Below, in pieces: positions 27,001 to 35,241 of a stretch of DNA of 64,000 bases. The stretch is taken from positions 62,001 to 126,000 of the forward strand of contig CAWIDE010000027.1 of the NCBI GenBank assembly GCA_963834715.1, given 5' to 3'. The notes under the pieces are model-generated. The model ran no database searches, was not told where the DNA came from, and saw only the letters and a list, made by a program, of their open reading frames with translations. The position numbers and the translations under genes are program-made. The stretch's first letter is position 1. Each line of letters opens with the position of its first letter. Source of the stretch: CAVSUZ01 sp963834715 (GTDB lineage: Bacteria; Pseudomonadota; Alphaproteobacteria; Acetobacterales; Acetobacteraceae).

Positions 27001-27570
27001 GGCGTCGGCCGAATTCGCCCCAGCCAGCATGTCCTCTCGCGCTTCATTCCAGGCGTCGGCGGCGTCCGCTTCCTCCAGAAGCTGAAAATGCGGTGAGAGC
27101 GCGGCCTCCAGAGGAAAACGCCGCAGCAGCGACTGGCAGAACGCGTGGATCGTGCCGACCCGCATCCCGCCCGGCACATCCAGGACTTTCGCGAACAGCT
27201 CGCGCGCTCTGCGCCGCGCGTCCGCATCCGGCACTATCGCCAGTTCTTTCAGTTTCGCATCGAGCGCGGCATCAGGGAGGCGCACCCACTCACCCAGCCG
27301 GTGTTGCAGCCGAAGTGCCATCTCCGCCGCGGCTGCCCGGGTGAAGGTGAGGCATAGAATCCGCTCCGGGTTCGTCCCGGCGAGCAGGAGCCGCAGCAAC
27401 CGGTCGGTCAGCAGCTTGGTCTTGCCCGACCCCGCCGAGGCTGCAACAAACGCGGAGACGGCGGGGTCGGAGGCGGCAAGTTGCGCCCCGGTTGCGATGT
27501 CCCGGGCGCGCTCACCCCAACCCTCTTCCCCGACGCGGGGGAGAGGGAGTTGTAGGCTGCTCGGTATCAC
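24085..27570 (-). CDS. addA: AddA, helicase-nuclease subunit of AddAB
   Basis: The product of about 1161 residues is the UvrD-like SF1 helicase with a C-terminal RecB-type nuclease. Walker A is AASAGSGKT (residues 43-51), with ILCLTFTRAAAAEMALRL (motif Ia) next, DEVQDTAPAQWKL (motif II), AVGDRKQSIYSFQGAD (motif III), and YVALTRAEDRLVICGW (motif VI). The nuclease motif is MVADFKTNRRAPTK, then YLRQMAAYRGVL. GTG 27570 is chosen because it overlaps the addB stop (GTGA); the longer ATG at 27669 would run back inside addB. The N-terminus is partly encoded by a dispersed palindromic repeat. AddAB processes double-strand DNA ends for recombination. Confidence 0.93.
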   Translation of the reverse strand: MIPSSLQLPLPRVGEEGWGERARDIATGAQLAASDPAVSAFVAASAGSGKTKLLTDRLLRLLLAGTNPERILCLTFTRAAAAEMALRLQHRLGEWVRLPDAALDAKLKELAIVPDADARRRARELFAKVLDVPGGMRVGTIHAFCQSLLRRFPLEAALSPHFQLLEEADAADAWNEAREDMLAGANSADATAALEVVARLAASMKDFGCRIGELDAERERLGRLLERDIAAIEAAQRRVLRVTAANEATVIAKACHSPDETTLREAAEIVLRSGANGCAGRARSILEWLDRAHEHRCSSWSDWGALFLRQDGKLLAASTFVNGRLGGSHPHLGSVFLGEAERVLAVQEACQALRVAEASSALIRLAAPVLRNYAERKSRSAQVDYEDLIGHTQALLHDPGAAWVLYKLDGGLDHLLLDEVQDTAPAQWKLAHALVAEFFAGQGVREGTRTVFAVGDRKQSIYSFQGADVAAFDGSRSRLEALVRGAGQVWRDLPLAVSFRSTVPVLKLVDAVFDDPVTSRGVVDGEPLRHLSDRPGQAGSVELWPLAPLPQIAEPPRWAPATNYVGQTSAPQMLADGLAEWIAAETSGSAYLLSRGRALRPGDVLVLVRRRNAFGHALVRALKARGVPVGGLDRLVLTEQPAVQDLLALCDALLLPEDDLSFACYLTSPLGGLSDDSLMALGMERDGTLWETLRDRAGKRPDWQAAWEMFAALRARVDYVSPHALLSEALGVLGGHARLFARLGPEAGEPVDELLNAALKFARTHPPSLQGFLHWLRQSASEIQREQEQGGGGVRVMTVHGAKGLQAPLVILPDTTSLPPAKRGLVWAREPNTGWDVPLWGPRKAVSCQVVDDLGQAERRRDLEEYNRLLYVALTRAEDRLVICGWNNRNPAPPECWYRAVERGFARLEGVREAFGEWGEKVSFGCRQAAEPDRIDWQALSSPSLEPPVWLGRAPDWKALPPPAEPVRPVPLAPSKPEGVELGPVPGAASPFGGSADRFARGRLIHSLLQYLPELGLEQRADAARAWLDRTGHELADEDAEGIVADTLGVLAHPELSDLFGPGSRAEVPVTGLLGDAVVGALVDRLVVLPDRVMVADFKTNRRAPTKIEDTPVLYLRQMAAYRGVLRQVFPEREVRCALIWTHTGQVTVLDDGLLDAACSG
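27509..27550. repeat. Palindromic interspersed repeat in addA N-terminus
   Basis: A stem-loop (CCCTCTTCCCC / GGGGGAGAGGG around GACGC) preceded by CTCACCCCAA matches a well-known dispersed repeat family of proteobacterial genomes. Read on the minus strand it gives Leu-Pro-Leu-Pro-Arg-Val-Gly-Glu-Glu-Gly-Trp-Gly-Glu, inserted between the start codon and the conserved AddA domain. Confidence 0.65.
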
Positions 27571-30512
27571 TCCGATTCTCCCGCCGCGGCCCATTCCGCC
27601 ACCCGCGCCAACTGCGCGAAATCCGCAAACCGCGGCGCACGGGCTGGGTGCGGCTGCGCCAGGTAACACGCACGCGGATCATCGAACTGCTCGACCAGGG
27701 CGCGCAGCGCATCCGCCGCGCCAGCAACCGCCGCGCCTATTTCCGTGGCATCGTTGTCGTAGAGCGCGCAGACCTCGCCTGGCTCCCACCCCCCGGTCAG
27801 GCGCCAATAAGCAAGCTCCAACGCGTCCCCGCGCAGCTCCTCTCCGAAAGCGCCCTCGGCTGCCATTGTCGCTTCCAGCAGGAGTTGCGGTGCCAGCCCC
27901 GCGTCCACTTCTTTTTGGCTCGGCACATGTCCGGTCTTGTAGTCGAGGATCGCCAGGGAGCCGTCGGCACGCCGTTCGATCCGATCCGCACGGCCGGTCA
28001 GGGTGAAACCCTGGGTAGCCCACGTCCCCGACAGCTCGGTGCGCAACACCACCGGCGCGTCCACTGACCGCCGCCGCCCCTCCTCCTGGGCGACGAAATC
28101 GGCGATGCGTCCGAGCCGCGGCGCCCACCATGCTGCCAGAGCAGACCGGAGTTGGGCGGCCGCGAGCTCGGTGAAGAGGGTTTCGCGAAGTTGCGCAGCG
28201 GCATCCGGGGGCCAGGACGCGGTGTAGCGCTCAAGAAATTTGTGCAGCCCATTATGCACCAGCGAGCCGTAATCCGCCGCGTCGGTATCCTGATCAAGAG
28301 CATCGAGCGGCCTCAACCGCAGCACGTGGCGCGCGTAGATGGCGTACGGATCGCGGATCCAGGTCTCGATCTCCGTGACGCTGAGCCGCTTTGGCCTCAG
28401 CCGCACTGGCGGGCAGGGCAGGGGCGGTGCAACCGGCTTCGGGCGGCCGTCCGGCTGATCCAGCGCGCGCGCCCATTCGCCGGCGGAGTGGCTCGGCAGC
28501 CCGCCGCTTCCGGCGAGCATCGCTTCCAGCCGCACCACCCACCGCGCCGGGACCGTTGGCGCGCCGTCCCGCCGCCTCGGGCACGACAACACCACCTCCG
28601 GCGCCCCGCAGACTGCCCCCGCGAAATCATGCGCTGCCTGACCGACCTGCTGTTCGGGCGAGGCGAGACCGATCTGCCGGCGCATTGGTCGCGACAGCCA
28701 GGGTCCCGGATCGATAGCGGGCGGCCAGACACCCTCCGCCAGCCCGCCCAGCACCATGACTTCCGCGCTTTGCAGCCGCGCCTCGAGCAGGCCCCAGATG
28801 AATACGCGGGGGTGCTCGGTGCCCTGCCGGCCGCGCAGCGCGCGGCGGCTACGTACTACCGCACCCTCCAGCAACGCATCGAGCAGACCGGGCAGAGTGG
28901 CCGGCGGCTGCGGGGGCAGCACCGCCAACGCTCGCAAGGCGGCAGCCAACCGCTCGGCCAGCGCCTCGCCCTCCTCGGCCGCCCAGAGCCGCGTCGCCCC
29001 CGCGGCCTCATCCGTCGCTGCTAACACTTCCGCCGACTCGATCAGCCTGCTCAGCCACTCCGTGGGCGATTCCGCCACTGCCGCCATGACCCGGAGCAGC
29101 GGAGCGAGCCGCCGTTCCAGCCGCCCTACAAGCCCCCGCGCCTTTCCCGGCACGCCTGGCCGTTCTACCGCCTGCCGCAGCCCGGTCAGGCCCGCCATCG
29201 GCCGAGGGCCTCTGAGGCACGCCCACTCCAGCATCCGCGTCGCCGCCCTGCATAACGCCGGCGACAGCCCCAGTGCGGCCATCGGATGCTTAAGCAGCGC
29301 CAGCAGCGGCACAGGCGCCAGCTCCTCCGCTACCGCCTGAGCGAGCAGCCGGAGAAATACCGCCGGTGGCGTCTCGCTCAGCTTCTCCCCCGCACTGTCG
29401 TCGGCGATCACCCCGAAACGGGAGAGTTCCGTGGTTACCCTCCCGGCCAGCTCGCGATCCGGGGTCACCAGCGCCGCCCGTGCGCCCGGCTGTTCCAGCG
29501 CGCTCCGCAGGATCAGCGCGATCGCCACGGCCTCCTGCTGCTCATCCGCTGCCTCCAGCCGCCACAGTCCGGCCGCCGATGGCGGCATTCCCTCCCGCCA
29601 TGCCGGTAGCGCTCGACCGGGGAGCAGGGCACGCGCAAGAAGCTGCGGGCGGTTTTCCGGCACATCGTGCCGCGGCCTTGCCGGCCACTCCGTCACGTCC
29701 GTCCGTTTCGCCCCGAGCTGAGCGAGCAAGTCCCGCAACCCGGCCTGATAATGCCCGTCGTCGAGCCCCTGCCAGACCTCCTCGGCGAGTTCGCGATCGA
29801 GGTCCGGAAGCAGCACCGCGCCTGCCGGCAGTGACGCAACCACTTTCGCGAGGCGCCCAATCGCGGGATACCCCGCCGTGACCCCAGCCAGTAGCACGCG
29901 ATGCGGAGGCGGAGCCGCCCGCCATGCCGCCGCCTGGGCATCCAACAACAACACCGACCGCGCTGCGGGATTCATCACCCCCTGTTCTTTCAGCCAGTTC
30001 GGCCAGTGCTCCGTGACGATCCGCAGAAAAGTCAGCGTGTGCGCCCAGTGGGCCGCGAACCGCGGGTCCGCCGCCTCCGGCAAGGTCCGGGCCAAGTCGA
30101 TTTCCGCTCGCTCCGCCTCGTCCATGAGCGCCGCCAGATCCACGGCCAGCCGCCACGCGCCATCCGCCGACCGCGGCGCGCCATTGGCCCCGCTCATGGC
30201 CAGGATCAGCCGCGCCAGCCCGGCATTCCGGCGCATCGGATCCACTGCTGGCGGCAAATCGAGCACACCGGCAAGCGCCAGCGGCGTCTCATCCAACGCG
30301 CCCAGCGCGACAATTCGCGGCAACAGCAGGGCCTTTCCGCTCGACACCCGGAGAAAGGCCCCAGCTAGAGCCCGCGCCGCGCGCCGGGTCGGCAGCAGGA
30401 TTATTCCGTCCCCCACTCGTAGCGGGTCGTCCCCCGCATACTCTAGCCACTCGGCTGCCACGGCATCCAGAAACGATACGTGCGCCGGCAGGCTGAAAAG
30501 CTTCATCGCCAC
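27567..30512 (-). CDS. addB: AddB, nuclease subunit of AddAB
   Basis: The product of about 981 residues is the alphaproteobacterial-type AddB. The N-terminus (MKLFSLPAHVSFLDAVAAEWLE) and GIILLPTRRAARALAGAFL are characteristic. The inactive helicase-like middle is followed by a RecB-type nuclease domain with LAILDYKTGHVPSQKEVDAGLAPQLLLE (D-x-K catalytic residues). The start may be GTG 30512 or ATG 30506. Its stop overlaps the addA start, so both subunits are coupled. The complex repairs double-strand breaks, in place of RecBCD. Confidence 0.93.
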   Translation of the reverse strand: MAMKLFSLPAHVSFLDAVAAEWLEYAGDDPLRVGDGIILLPTRRAARALAGAFLRVSSGKALLLPRIVALGALDETPLALAGVLDLPPAVDPMRRNAGLARLILAMSGANGAPRSADGAWRLAVDLAALMDEAERAEIDLARTLPEAADPRFAAHWAHTLTFLRIVTEHWPNWLKEQGVMNPAARSVLLLDAQAAAWRAAPPPHRVLLAGVTAGYPAIGRLAKVVASLPAGAVLLPDLDRELAEEVWQGLDDGHYQAGLRDLLAQLGAKRTDVTEWPARPRHDVPENRPQLLARALLPGRALPAWREGMPPSAAGLWRLEAADEQQEAVAIALILRSALEQPGARAALVTPDRELAGRVTTELSRFGVIADDSAGEKLSETPPAVFLRLLAQAVAEELAPVPLLALLKHPMAALGLSPALCRAATRMLEWACLRGPRPMAGLTGLRQAVERPGVPGKARGLVGRLERRLAPLLRVMAAVAESPTEWLSRLIESAEVLAATDEAAGATRLWAAEEGEALAERLAAALRALAVLPPQPPATLPGLLDALLEGAVVRSRRALRGRQGTEHPRVFIWGLLEARLQSAEVMVLGGLAEGVWPPAIDPGPWLSRPMRRQIGLASPEQQVGQAAHDFAGAVCGAPEVVLSCPRRRDGAPTVPARWVVRLEAMLAGSGGLPSHSAGEWARALDQPDGRPKPVAPPLPCPPVRLRPKRLSVTEIETWIRDPYAIYARHVLRLRPLDALDQDTDAADYGSLVHNGLHKFLERYTASWPPDAAAQLRETLFTELAAAQLRSALAAWWAPRLGRIADFVAQEEGRRRSVDAPVVLRTELSGTWATQGFTLTGRADRIERRADGSLAILDYKTGHVPSQKEVDAGLAPQLLLEATMAAEGAFGEELRGDALELAYWRLTGGWEPGEVCALYDNDATEIGAAVAGAADALRALVEQFDDPRACYLAQPHPARAPRFADFAQLARVAEWAAAGESE

Positions 30513-30574
30513 GCACCGCTGCTTATGCGACCGGACGAGTCGCCAGCAAGCGAATCGAACGGGAGAGCAGACTA

Positions 30575-30769
30575 ATGCTCAGCGACCATCTCGTCATACC
30601 GGCTCTCATTCTTGCCCTGATCGCCGCGGTCGCTTCCGGCAGCCCCGAGCCCCGGCAAGCCGCCCACGAACTGGTGCAGGCGATCAGCGCCACCGTCACA
30701 TATGGCGAGCAGCAGGCGGACGGTGACACGCCGGTAATCGATACGGACGACAGCAGCTACCTGCGTTAG
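30575..30769 (+). CDS. Small protein with signal-like N-terminus
   Basis: A 64-residue frame begins at ATG 30575, after GGGAGAG, divergent from addB. The first 22 residues (HLVIPALILALIAAVASG) form one hydrophobic helix that could be a signal peptide or membrane anchor; the rest is acidic and polar. No family is recognised. Its position in the addB promoter region and its short length make it uncertain. Confidence 0.35.
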   Translation: MLSDHLVIPALILALIAAVASGSPEPRQAAHELVQAISATVTYGEQQADGDTPVIDTDDSSYLR

Positions 30770-30903
30770 CACTCGCAGCCTGTTCATCCGCACCCACTCC
30801 CGCGGCTTGCGGGGCGTGATCATCTGATCATCTTCAGCAGTCGCGCTTCGGTGCTTGCCAACAAATCCGTGGCCGATAGCCACGGATTCGGGGTAACGCT
30901 GCC

Positions 30904-31509
30904 GTGAGTGTTCAGTTGGAGAGTCCGTTGGATCGTATCCGCTCCGTCGCCGTGTTCTGCGGCTCGCAGCCGGGCTCGGACCCGGCCTACCGGCAAGCGG
31001 CGGCCGCCCTGGGCCGCGGCTTGGCTGAAGCCGGCCTTCGGCTGGTTTATGGCGGCGGGCGGATCGGGTTGATGGGGGCCCTGGCCGACGCCGCCCTTGA
31101 CGCGGGTGGCGTTGTGACGGGCGTGATCCCCGAGTTCCTGACCCGGCTGGAAGTGGCGCACGCCGACGTGGCGGAGCTTGTGGTGACTGACAGCATGCAT
31201 AGCCGCAAGCAGCGCATGTTCGAGCTTTCGGACGCGTTCGTTTCCCTGCCAGGCGGGCTGGGCACGCTGGATGAGACGATCGAGATCATCACTTGGCGGC
31301 AGTTGGGCCTCCATATGAAGCCGGTGCTGATCTGCGATGTCGCGGGCTCGGCAGCACCGCTTCTGGCGGTGATCGAGGGCGCGATCGACCGCGACTTTGC
31401 CAAGCCGTGGGCGCGCACCTTGTTCGAAGTGTGCCTCGGGCCGGAAGCCGCGCTGGAGCGGCTATCACAGGCGACCACTGTCGCGGAGGCCGATGCCGCG
31501 CGGCTCTAG
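30904..31509 (+). CDS. LOG-family (TIGR00730) nucleotide phosphoribohydrolase
   Basis: This is a 201-residue Rossmann-fold LOG protein. The hallmark motifs are YGGGRIGLMGALADAAL and SLPGGLGTLDE with the catalytic arginine in SRKQRMFE. Such enzymes cleave the ribose 5-phosphate from nucleoside monophosphates; those acting on cytokinin nucleotides are called Lonely Guy, but in bacteria the true substrate is often unknown. GTG 30904 gives a short lead before the domain. It is followed by a short hairpin and the tRNA-Arg gene. Confidence 0.9.
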   Translation: MSVQLESPLDRIRSVAVFCGSQPGSDPAYRQAAAALGRGLAEAGLRLVYGGGRIGLMGALADAALDAGGVVTGVIPEFLTRLEVAHADVAELVVTDSMHSRKQRMFELSDAFVSLPGGLGTLDETIEIITWRQLGLHMKPVLICDVAGSAAPLLAVIEGAIDRDFAKPWARTLFEVCLGPEAALERLSQATTVAEADAARL

Positions 31510-31524
31510 CCCCTTGCCGGGGCT
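31508..31524 (+). terminator. Possible weak terminator hairpin after LOG gene
   Basis: AGCCCC and GGGGCT pair around a TTGCC loop directly at the stop codon of the LOG gene. The trailing sequence is TGTGT rather than a run of T, so intrinsic activity would be weak. Confidence 0.3.
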
Positions 31525-31553
31525 TGTGTCAGGGGCTACATCGCCGCGCGCAG

Positions 31554-31631
31554 GCGCCCGTAGCTCAATTGGATAGAGCACCAGACTACGGATCTGGGGG
31601 TTAGGAGTTCGAAATCTTCTCGGGCGCGCCA
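31554..31631 (+). tRNA. tRNA-Arg (anticodon ACG), T-loop one base too long
   Basis: A tRNA with acceptor stem GCGCCCG/CGGGCGC, discriminator G and an encoded CCA. The anticodon stem CCAGA/TCTGG encloses CTACGGA, giving anticodon ACG. The T-stem pairs AGGAG with CTTCT, but the loop is TTCGAAAT, eight bases where seven are invariant. One extra A is the simplest explanation. It marks the border between the conserved block and the IS-rich zone. Confidence 0.9.
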
Positions 31632-31880
31632 GCACTTAGCCGCAATTATCCACAGCGAAAATCCCCGCGGAGTAACACCTCGGGTAACACGGAAGAGATT
31701 GAATGACGACCCGCATGGCTGGCCTGATCCGGCGCGTCAGGGTTCCGTCGGACCCGAACCAAGCCGGGCGCATCTGATCGTCCATGAGCACGGTATCCGG
31801 CGCCGGGCTTGGTGAACACCTGGGGGAGCCCGCGGAAATGGCTTCACGCTCGGGGCAGCGGCAATTCAGGCGTCCCTTGG

Positions 31881-32192
31881 GGTTCTGTCAGCGGTCGCGC
31901 CGATTGGTTGGTGATCTCGGCCTGCCACGGCTACAATTCTCCGTCCTGAGGGGGTTGAGGCGGGATGCGTTGCCCGAAATGCCAATCGACGTCGATCAAG
32001 GAAAGGCCTGAGCGCACTGCCCAGGGCTATCGCCGGTTCCGCTGCCTGGGTTGCGCGAAACAGTTCAATGAGCGGAGCACCAGTTTACTCAACCGGACGC
32101 AATACCCGAGCGATGTCATCGCTCTCGTGGTGCTCTGGCGGCTCCGCTACAAGCTCAGCCTGCGGGATCTGGCCGAGATGTTCCTGATCCGC
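31881..32192 (+). mobile_element. IS6-family remnant (5' part), copy 1
   Basis: It starts with the terminal repeat GGTTCTGTCAGC, shared with the IS6-family copies at 40424-41396 and 55815-56777. From 31965 it encodes the transposase N-terminus: a CxxC zinc-finger-like MRCPKCQSTS, RTAQGYRRFRCLGCAKQFNER and YPSDVIALVVLWRLRYKLSLRDLAEMFLIRG. Similarity to the other two copies stops abruptly after MFLIRG near 32192, so three quarters of the transposase, with all catalytic residues, is lost. The frame continues to 32285 as unrelated sequence. Confidence 0.85.
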
Positions 32193-32400
32193 GGCTCAAG
32201 GCAACTACGTCCTCGCCGGCAAGCTCGTGACGAACATCCCGAAATCCCGCGGCAAGCCGACCGCCAAACAAAAACGGCTTATTGATCAGATTACCCTATC
32301 CCTGGTGCGCGAGGCCGCGGAAGATCCGGCCATGGTCGAAGTTGGGATGTGGCTTGATGGATGTAGGCCGGCGGACGGTGCGCAACCGCCGTTTGACAAC
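32193..32400 (+). other. Unassigned coding remnant next to IS6 breakpoint
   Basis: Directly after the IS6 breakpoint one frame reads G-N-Y-V-L-A-G-K-L-V-T-N-I-P-K-S-R-G, then KPTAKQKRLIDQITLSLVREAAEDPAMVEVGMWLDG. This has a natural protein composition and may be an internal or C-terminal piece of a gene cut by the IS. I do not recognise the family. Confidence 0.3.
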
Positions 32401-33242
32401 GAGCTCATGCGTGCGCGGATAGATGCCTGCCTTGTCGTAGCCGTGGTGGTGGATCGGGCCGCGGCGGCGCGGATGCATTGACTGCCGAGGCGCCGGGGTG
32501 ACGATGTTTCCCACGCGCACCTCGGCCGTGCGGCGGCGCAGCGGGGCCAGGAGCGGAATGTCGTCGGCCATCCGGTGGGGCCGCCTGCGGCCGGGACGAA
32601 CCTGGCGCCGATGGTGCCCGCCGGGGTCGTCAGGCGGCATCCATCCCGGCTCTCGCCAATATCCACTACATGCACGCCTTCGCGGATGCCGACGCCGAGC
32701 GCCCTGGCCGCGTGGGCCAGCCCAAGCACGTACGGGTACGGGTCGATGCCGAACAGGCTGCCGTCCTTGACGAGGGACTGCGCGCCATCCCGGCCGATCT
32801 CGACATAGCCGTCGCGCAGGTCGCAGGGTATTCCGTGTCCCACGGCAAGCGACCGTACGAGGGCCGCGGCCCCCCGAGCCGCGGCAATCACGCGCCCGCC
32901 GAGCCCACGTCCGCAATGGCGCAGTACGGCGTCGTCTGCCACCTGCAGGCCGCATACGTGCCCGCCGCTCTTGCCGAACGGCCCGCACCCGACCCGGCCC
33001 GCCTCGAGGAGGAGTAGGCGGGGGGCGTCGGACCCGGCGGCGCGGCGCAGTAGGCCAAGGTGCAGCGCTGCCGAAACCCCTGTGTAACCCCCGCCCATCA
33101 CCACCGCGTCCGCCTCCGCCGGAAGCCTTGCGCCGGGAGGCTCGGCGGCGAAGCACGGGTGGCCACCGACGGGAATCTGGACGTAGTTGGCGATTGGCGC
33201 GCCGTCGTCGTCGAGCGGATACAGGCTCCTTTTGGCCGTCAT
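32296..33242 (-). pseudogene. FAD-dependent (DAO-type) oxidoreductase, frameshifted
   Basis: From ATG 33242 the frame gives a DAO-family flavoprotein: AVVMGGGYTGVSAALHLGLL (FAD dinucleotide fold), LLLEAGRVGCGPFGKSGGHV (matching the VGxGASGRNGG motif of PuuB-type gamma-glutamylputrescine/sarcosine-like oxidases), then LRDGYVEI and YPYVLGLAHAARALGVGI. At about 32575 the family sequence moves to another frame (ADDIPLLAPLRRRTAEVRVGNIVT), and no proper C-terminus is found before the IS remnant. It is therefore a decayed gene. Upstream of 33242 other frames contain bits (SWDELRAHRGQTYRQWLEAQ) that may be part of the original N-terminus or another gene. Confidence 0.7.
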
Positions 33243-33535
33243 GACCTTTCCCGCGCAGCTCATCCGTCTGCGCCTCCAGCCATTGGCGATACGTCTGCCC
33301 GCGGTGGGCCCGCAACTCGTCCCAGGAGGCGGGGAGGGGTGGGCGTCCGCGCAGCTTCTCGGAAGAAGCGGCACCCCTCGACCGACCGCACGTCCGCTTT
33401 CCCGCCCATAGCGGAATGAGGGGACGCCAAGTGTTGCTGGCGGTGGGAGCCCGAGCCTCGCCGGCAAGGGCAGGATGGGGTTATGCTCCGCCGGCAAAGG
33501 ATAAGTCTCCATCGCGTCGGGACGAGGAAAAGGCA

Positions 33536-34348
33536 GTGCCCAAAAGGATCATGTTCACCGGCGGAACCGGCAAGGCCGGCCGCCATGTGCTGCCCCGGCT
33601 GCTCGGCCAGGGCTACGAAATCTTGAACTTCGATCTGCAGCCGTTTGCAGAGCCGGATATCTTCTCGCTCATCGGCGACGTGACTGATAGCGGCCAGGTG
33701 TTCAACGCCATGACCATGCATTTCGGCAGAAAGGGTCTGGCAGCCGGGAAACCACCCGATCCCGTCGATGCCGTCGTGCATTTCGCCGCCATCCCGCGCG
33801 TGTTCATCAAAGCGGATAATGAGACTTACCGTGTTAATGTGATGGGCACGTACAACGTGATCGAGGCGGCGATGAAGCTCGGCATCCGAAAGGTCGTGAT
33901 TGCATCGAGTGAAACCACCTATGGTGTATGCTTCGCGGAAGGCGACAAGGATTTCCATAGCTTTCCGCTGGAAGAGGATTACGACGTTGATCCGATGGAC
34001 AGTTACGGCCTCTCCAAGGTAGTAAACGAGAACACGGCGCGGGCCTTCCGAAGAATGCCAACCGCTGGGACTGAATTTTATTTCGTTCGATCTTTGAATT
34101 GGCTGAGGGACCGTGGGTTATTGCGCGAAGCTTGGAAGTATCGAAGCGCGGGGAGGAGGGGCCACAGCCGTTCAATCCGTCCAACGCTTTCGAGGACGTC
34201 AGCTCTCAAGTACTTTGCCTCAGCGCTGACTTGTACGGTTGCACGGCTCCCCTATCGCACCCGGTCGGAGGACCTGGCGTGCCGCGATGTATCGGCACAC
34301 CCCACCGGTTCGTCTCATGCAAAGTCCGTCGCCAACCGGCGTGGCTGA
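33536..34348 (+). pseudogene. NAD-dependent epimerase/dehydratase, 3' end replaced
   Basis: GTG 33536, after GAGGAAAAGG, starts a short-chain extended dehydrogenase: MFTGGTGKAGRHVLPRLLGQGY (NAD-binding glycine motif), then DAVVHFAAIPR, NVMGTYNVIEAAMKLGIRKVVIASSETTYG and the catalytic YGLSK in DSYGLSKVVNENTARAF. The natural sequence stops near residue 172 (about 34050). What follows to 34348 is arginine- and serine-rich and not family-like. The N-terminal cofactor half is thus intact and the substrate half is missing. Such proteins modify nucleotide sugars; the exact substrate is unknown. Confidence 0.75.
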
Positions 34349-34401
34349 AGACCCGATCGGCGATATAATGGCGGCGGAAGAGATGCTATGGAGATCGTAA
34401 T

Positions 34402-34782
34402 ATGGCCAACGGTGTCAAGGAGATGGTGGCTGCCGCGAATGCGGCGGTTCCTCGGCTGCAACCTGATGAGGTTCGCAAGATGATGGGCGCGGCTGATGTA
34501 CTGATTGTTGATGTCCGCGATCCGCCCGAGGTCCAGGTCAGCGGCAAGATTAAGGGCGCCGTGGCCGTATCTCGGGGCATGCTGGAGTTTCGCGCCGATC
34601 CAGACCTACCCTCGCATCATCCTGCCTTCACAAAAGATAAGCGAGTTGTCCTGTACTGTGCTTCTGGAGGCCGGTCGGCGCTCGCCGGCAAGGCGCTTCA
34701 GGAGATGGGCTACAGATCAGTGTTCAATGCGGGTGGGTTCAAGGACATGGCCGATGCTGGGTTGGACACCGAGCCGGCCTAG
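34402..34782 (+). CDS. Rhodanese-like sulfurtransferase
   Basis: A 126-residue single-domain rhodanese starting at ATG 34402 with GGAGAT upstream. The fold is seen in VLIVDVRDPPEVQVSGKIKGAVAVSRGMLEFR, and the active-site loop is CASGGR, with the cysteine that carries the persulfide. No signal peptide is present, so it acts in the cytoplasm. It is intact although both flanking genes are broken. It may take part in sulfane sulfur handling or detoxification; the acceptor is not known. Confidence 0.9.
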   Translation: MANGVKEMVAAANAAVPRLQPDEVRKMMGAADVLIVDVRDPPEVQVSGKIKGAVAVSRGMLEFRADPDLPSHHPAFTKDKRVVLYCASGGRSALAGKALQEMGYRSVFNAGGFKDMADAGLDTEPA

Positions 34783-35241
34783 CCGCGAGTTATGGCCGCG
34801 TGATTGCTCGTCGTTATGGCGGCGTCCAGGTTAAACTAGTGTCCCGTGCTGACACCCGTGCCGATCTAGCGCGAGGCCTGACGGAGCCGATGCGTTGACT
34901 ATATCGCAACAAGTGAACTGCGATCGAAGCGCGGCGGCTTACCGATAGGTTGGGCCGCTATCTGCGATTTGAGCCGATTCCAGAAGCTGGTTGGTGCCGG
35001 TCCGAACCGACCCCTTCTTGGACATTCAGGCAGAGCTATCGAGTATCAGGAAGTGGCCGGAAGCTGCCTGTCTGCTCTCGAGCGCGCAAACCCGGCAAAG
35101 CAGACGATGACTTCGGTAGGCACCGACCCAAAGCGGTCGTGCCCTCTTTGACGGGGGTGATAGCCGAGTTCGATGACTTGGCTGTAAACCGAGCGCAGAA
35201 TTGCGCCACAGCCGTATAGCCGGTTGAAAAGCGAGGAGCAG
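34783..35241. other. Gene-free stretch
   Basis: No frame in this stretch shows a recognisable protein, and no tRNA, terminal repeat or strong hairpin was seen. It is probably eroded intergenic or former coding DNA. Confidence 0.5.

Noticed and set aside
32296..33315. 339-codon minus-strand frame as an independent gene
   Set aside because: Most of it is the off-frame of the FAD oxidoreductase; only its last part carries that gene's shifted C-terminal sequence.
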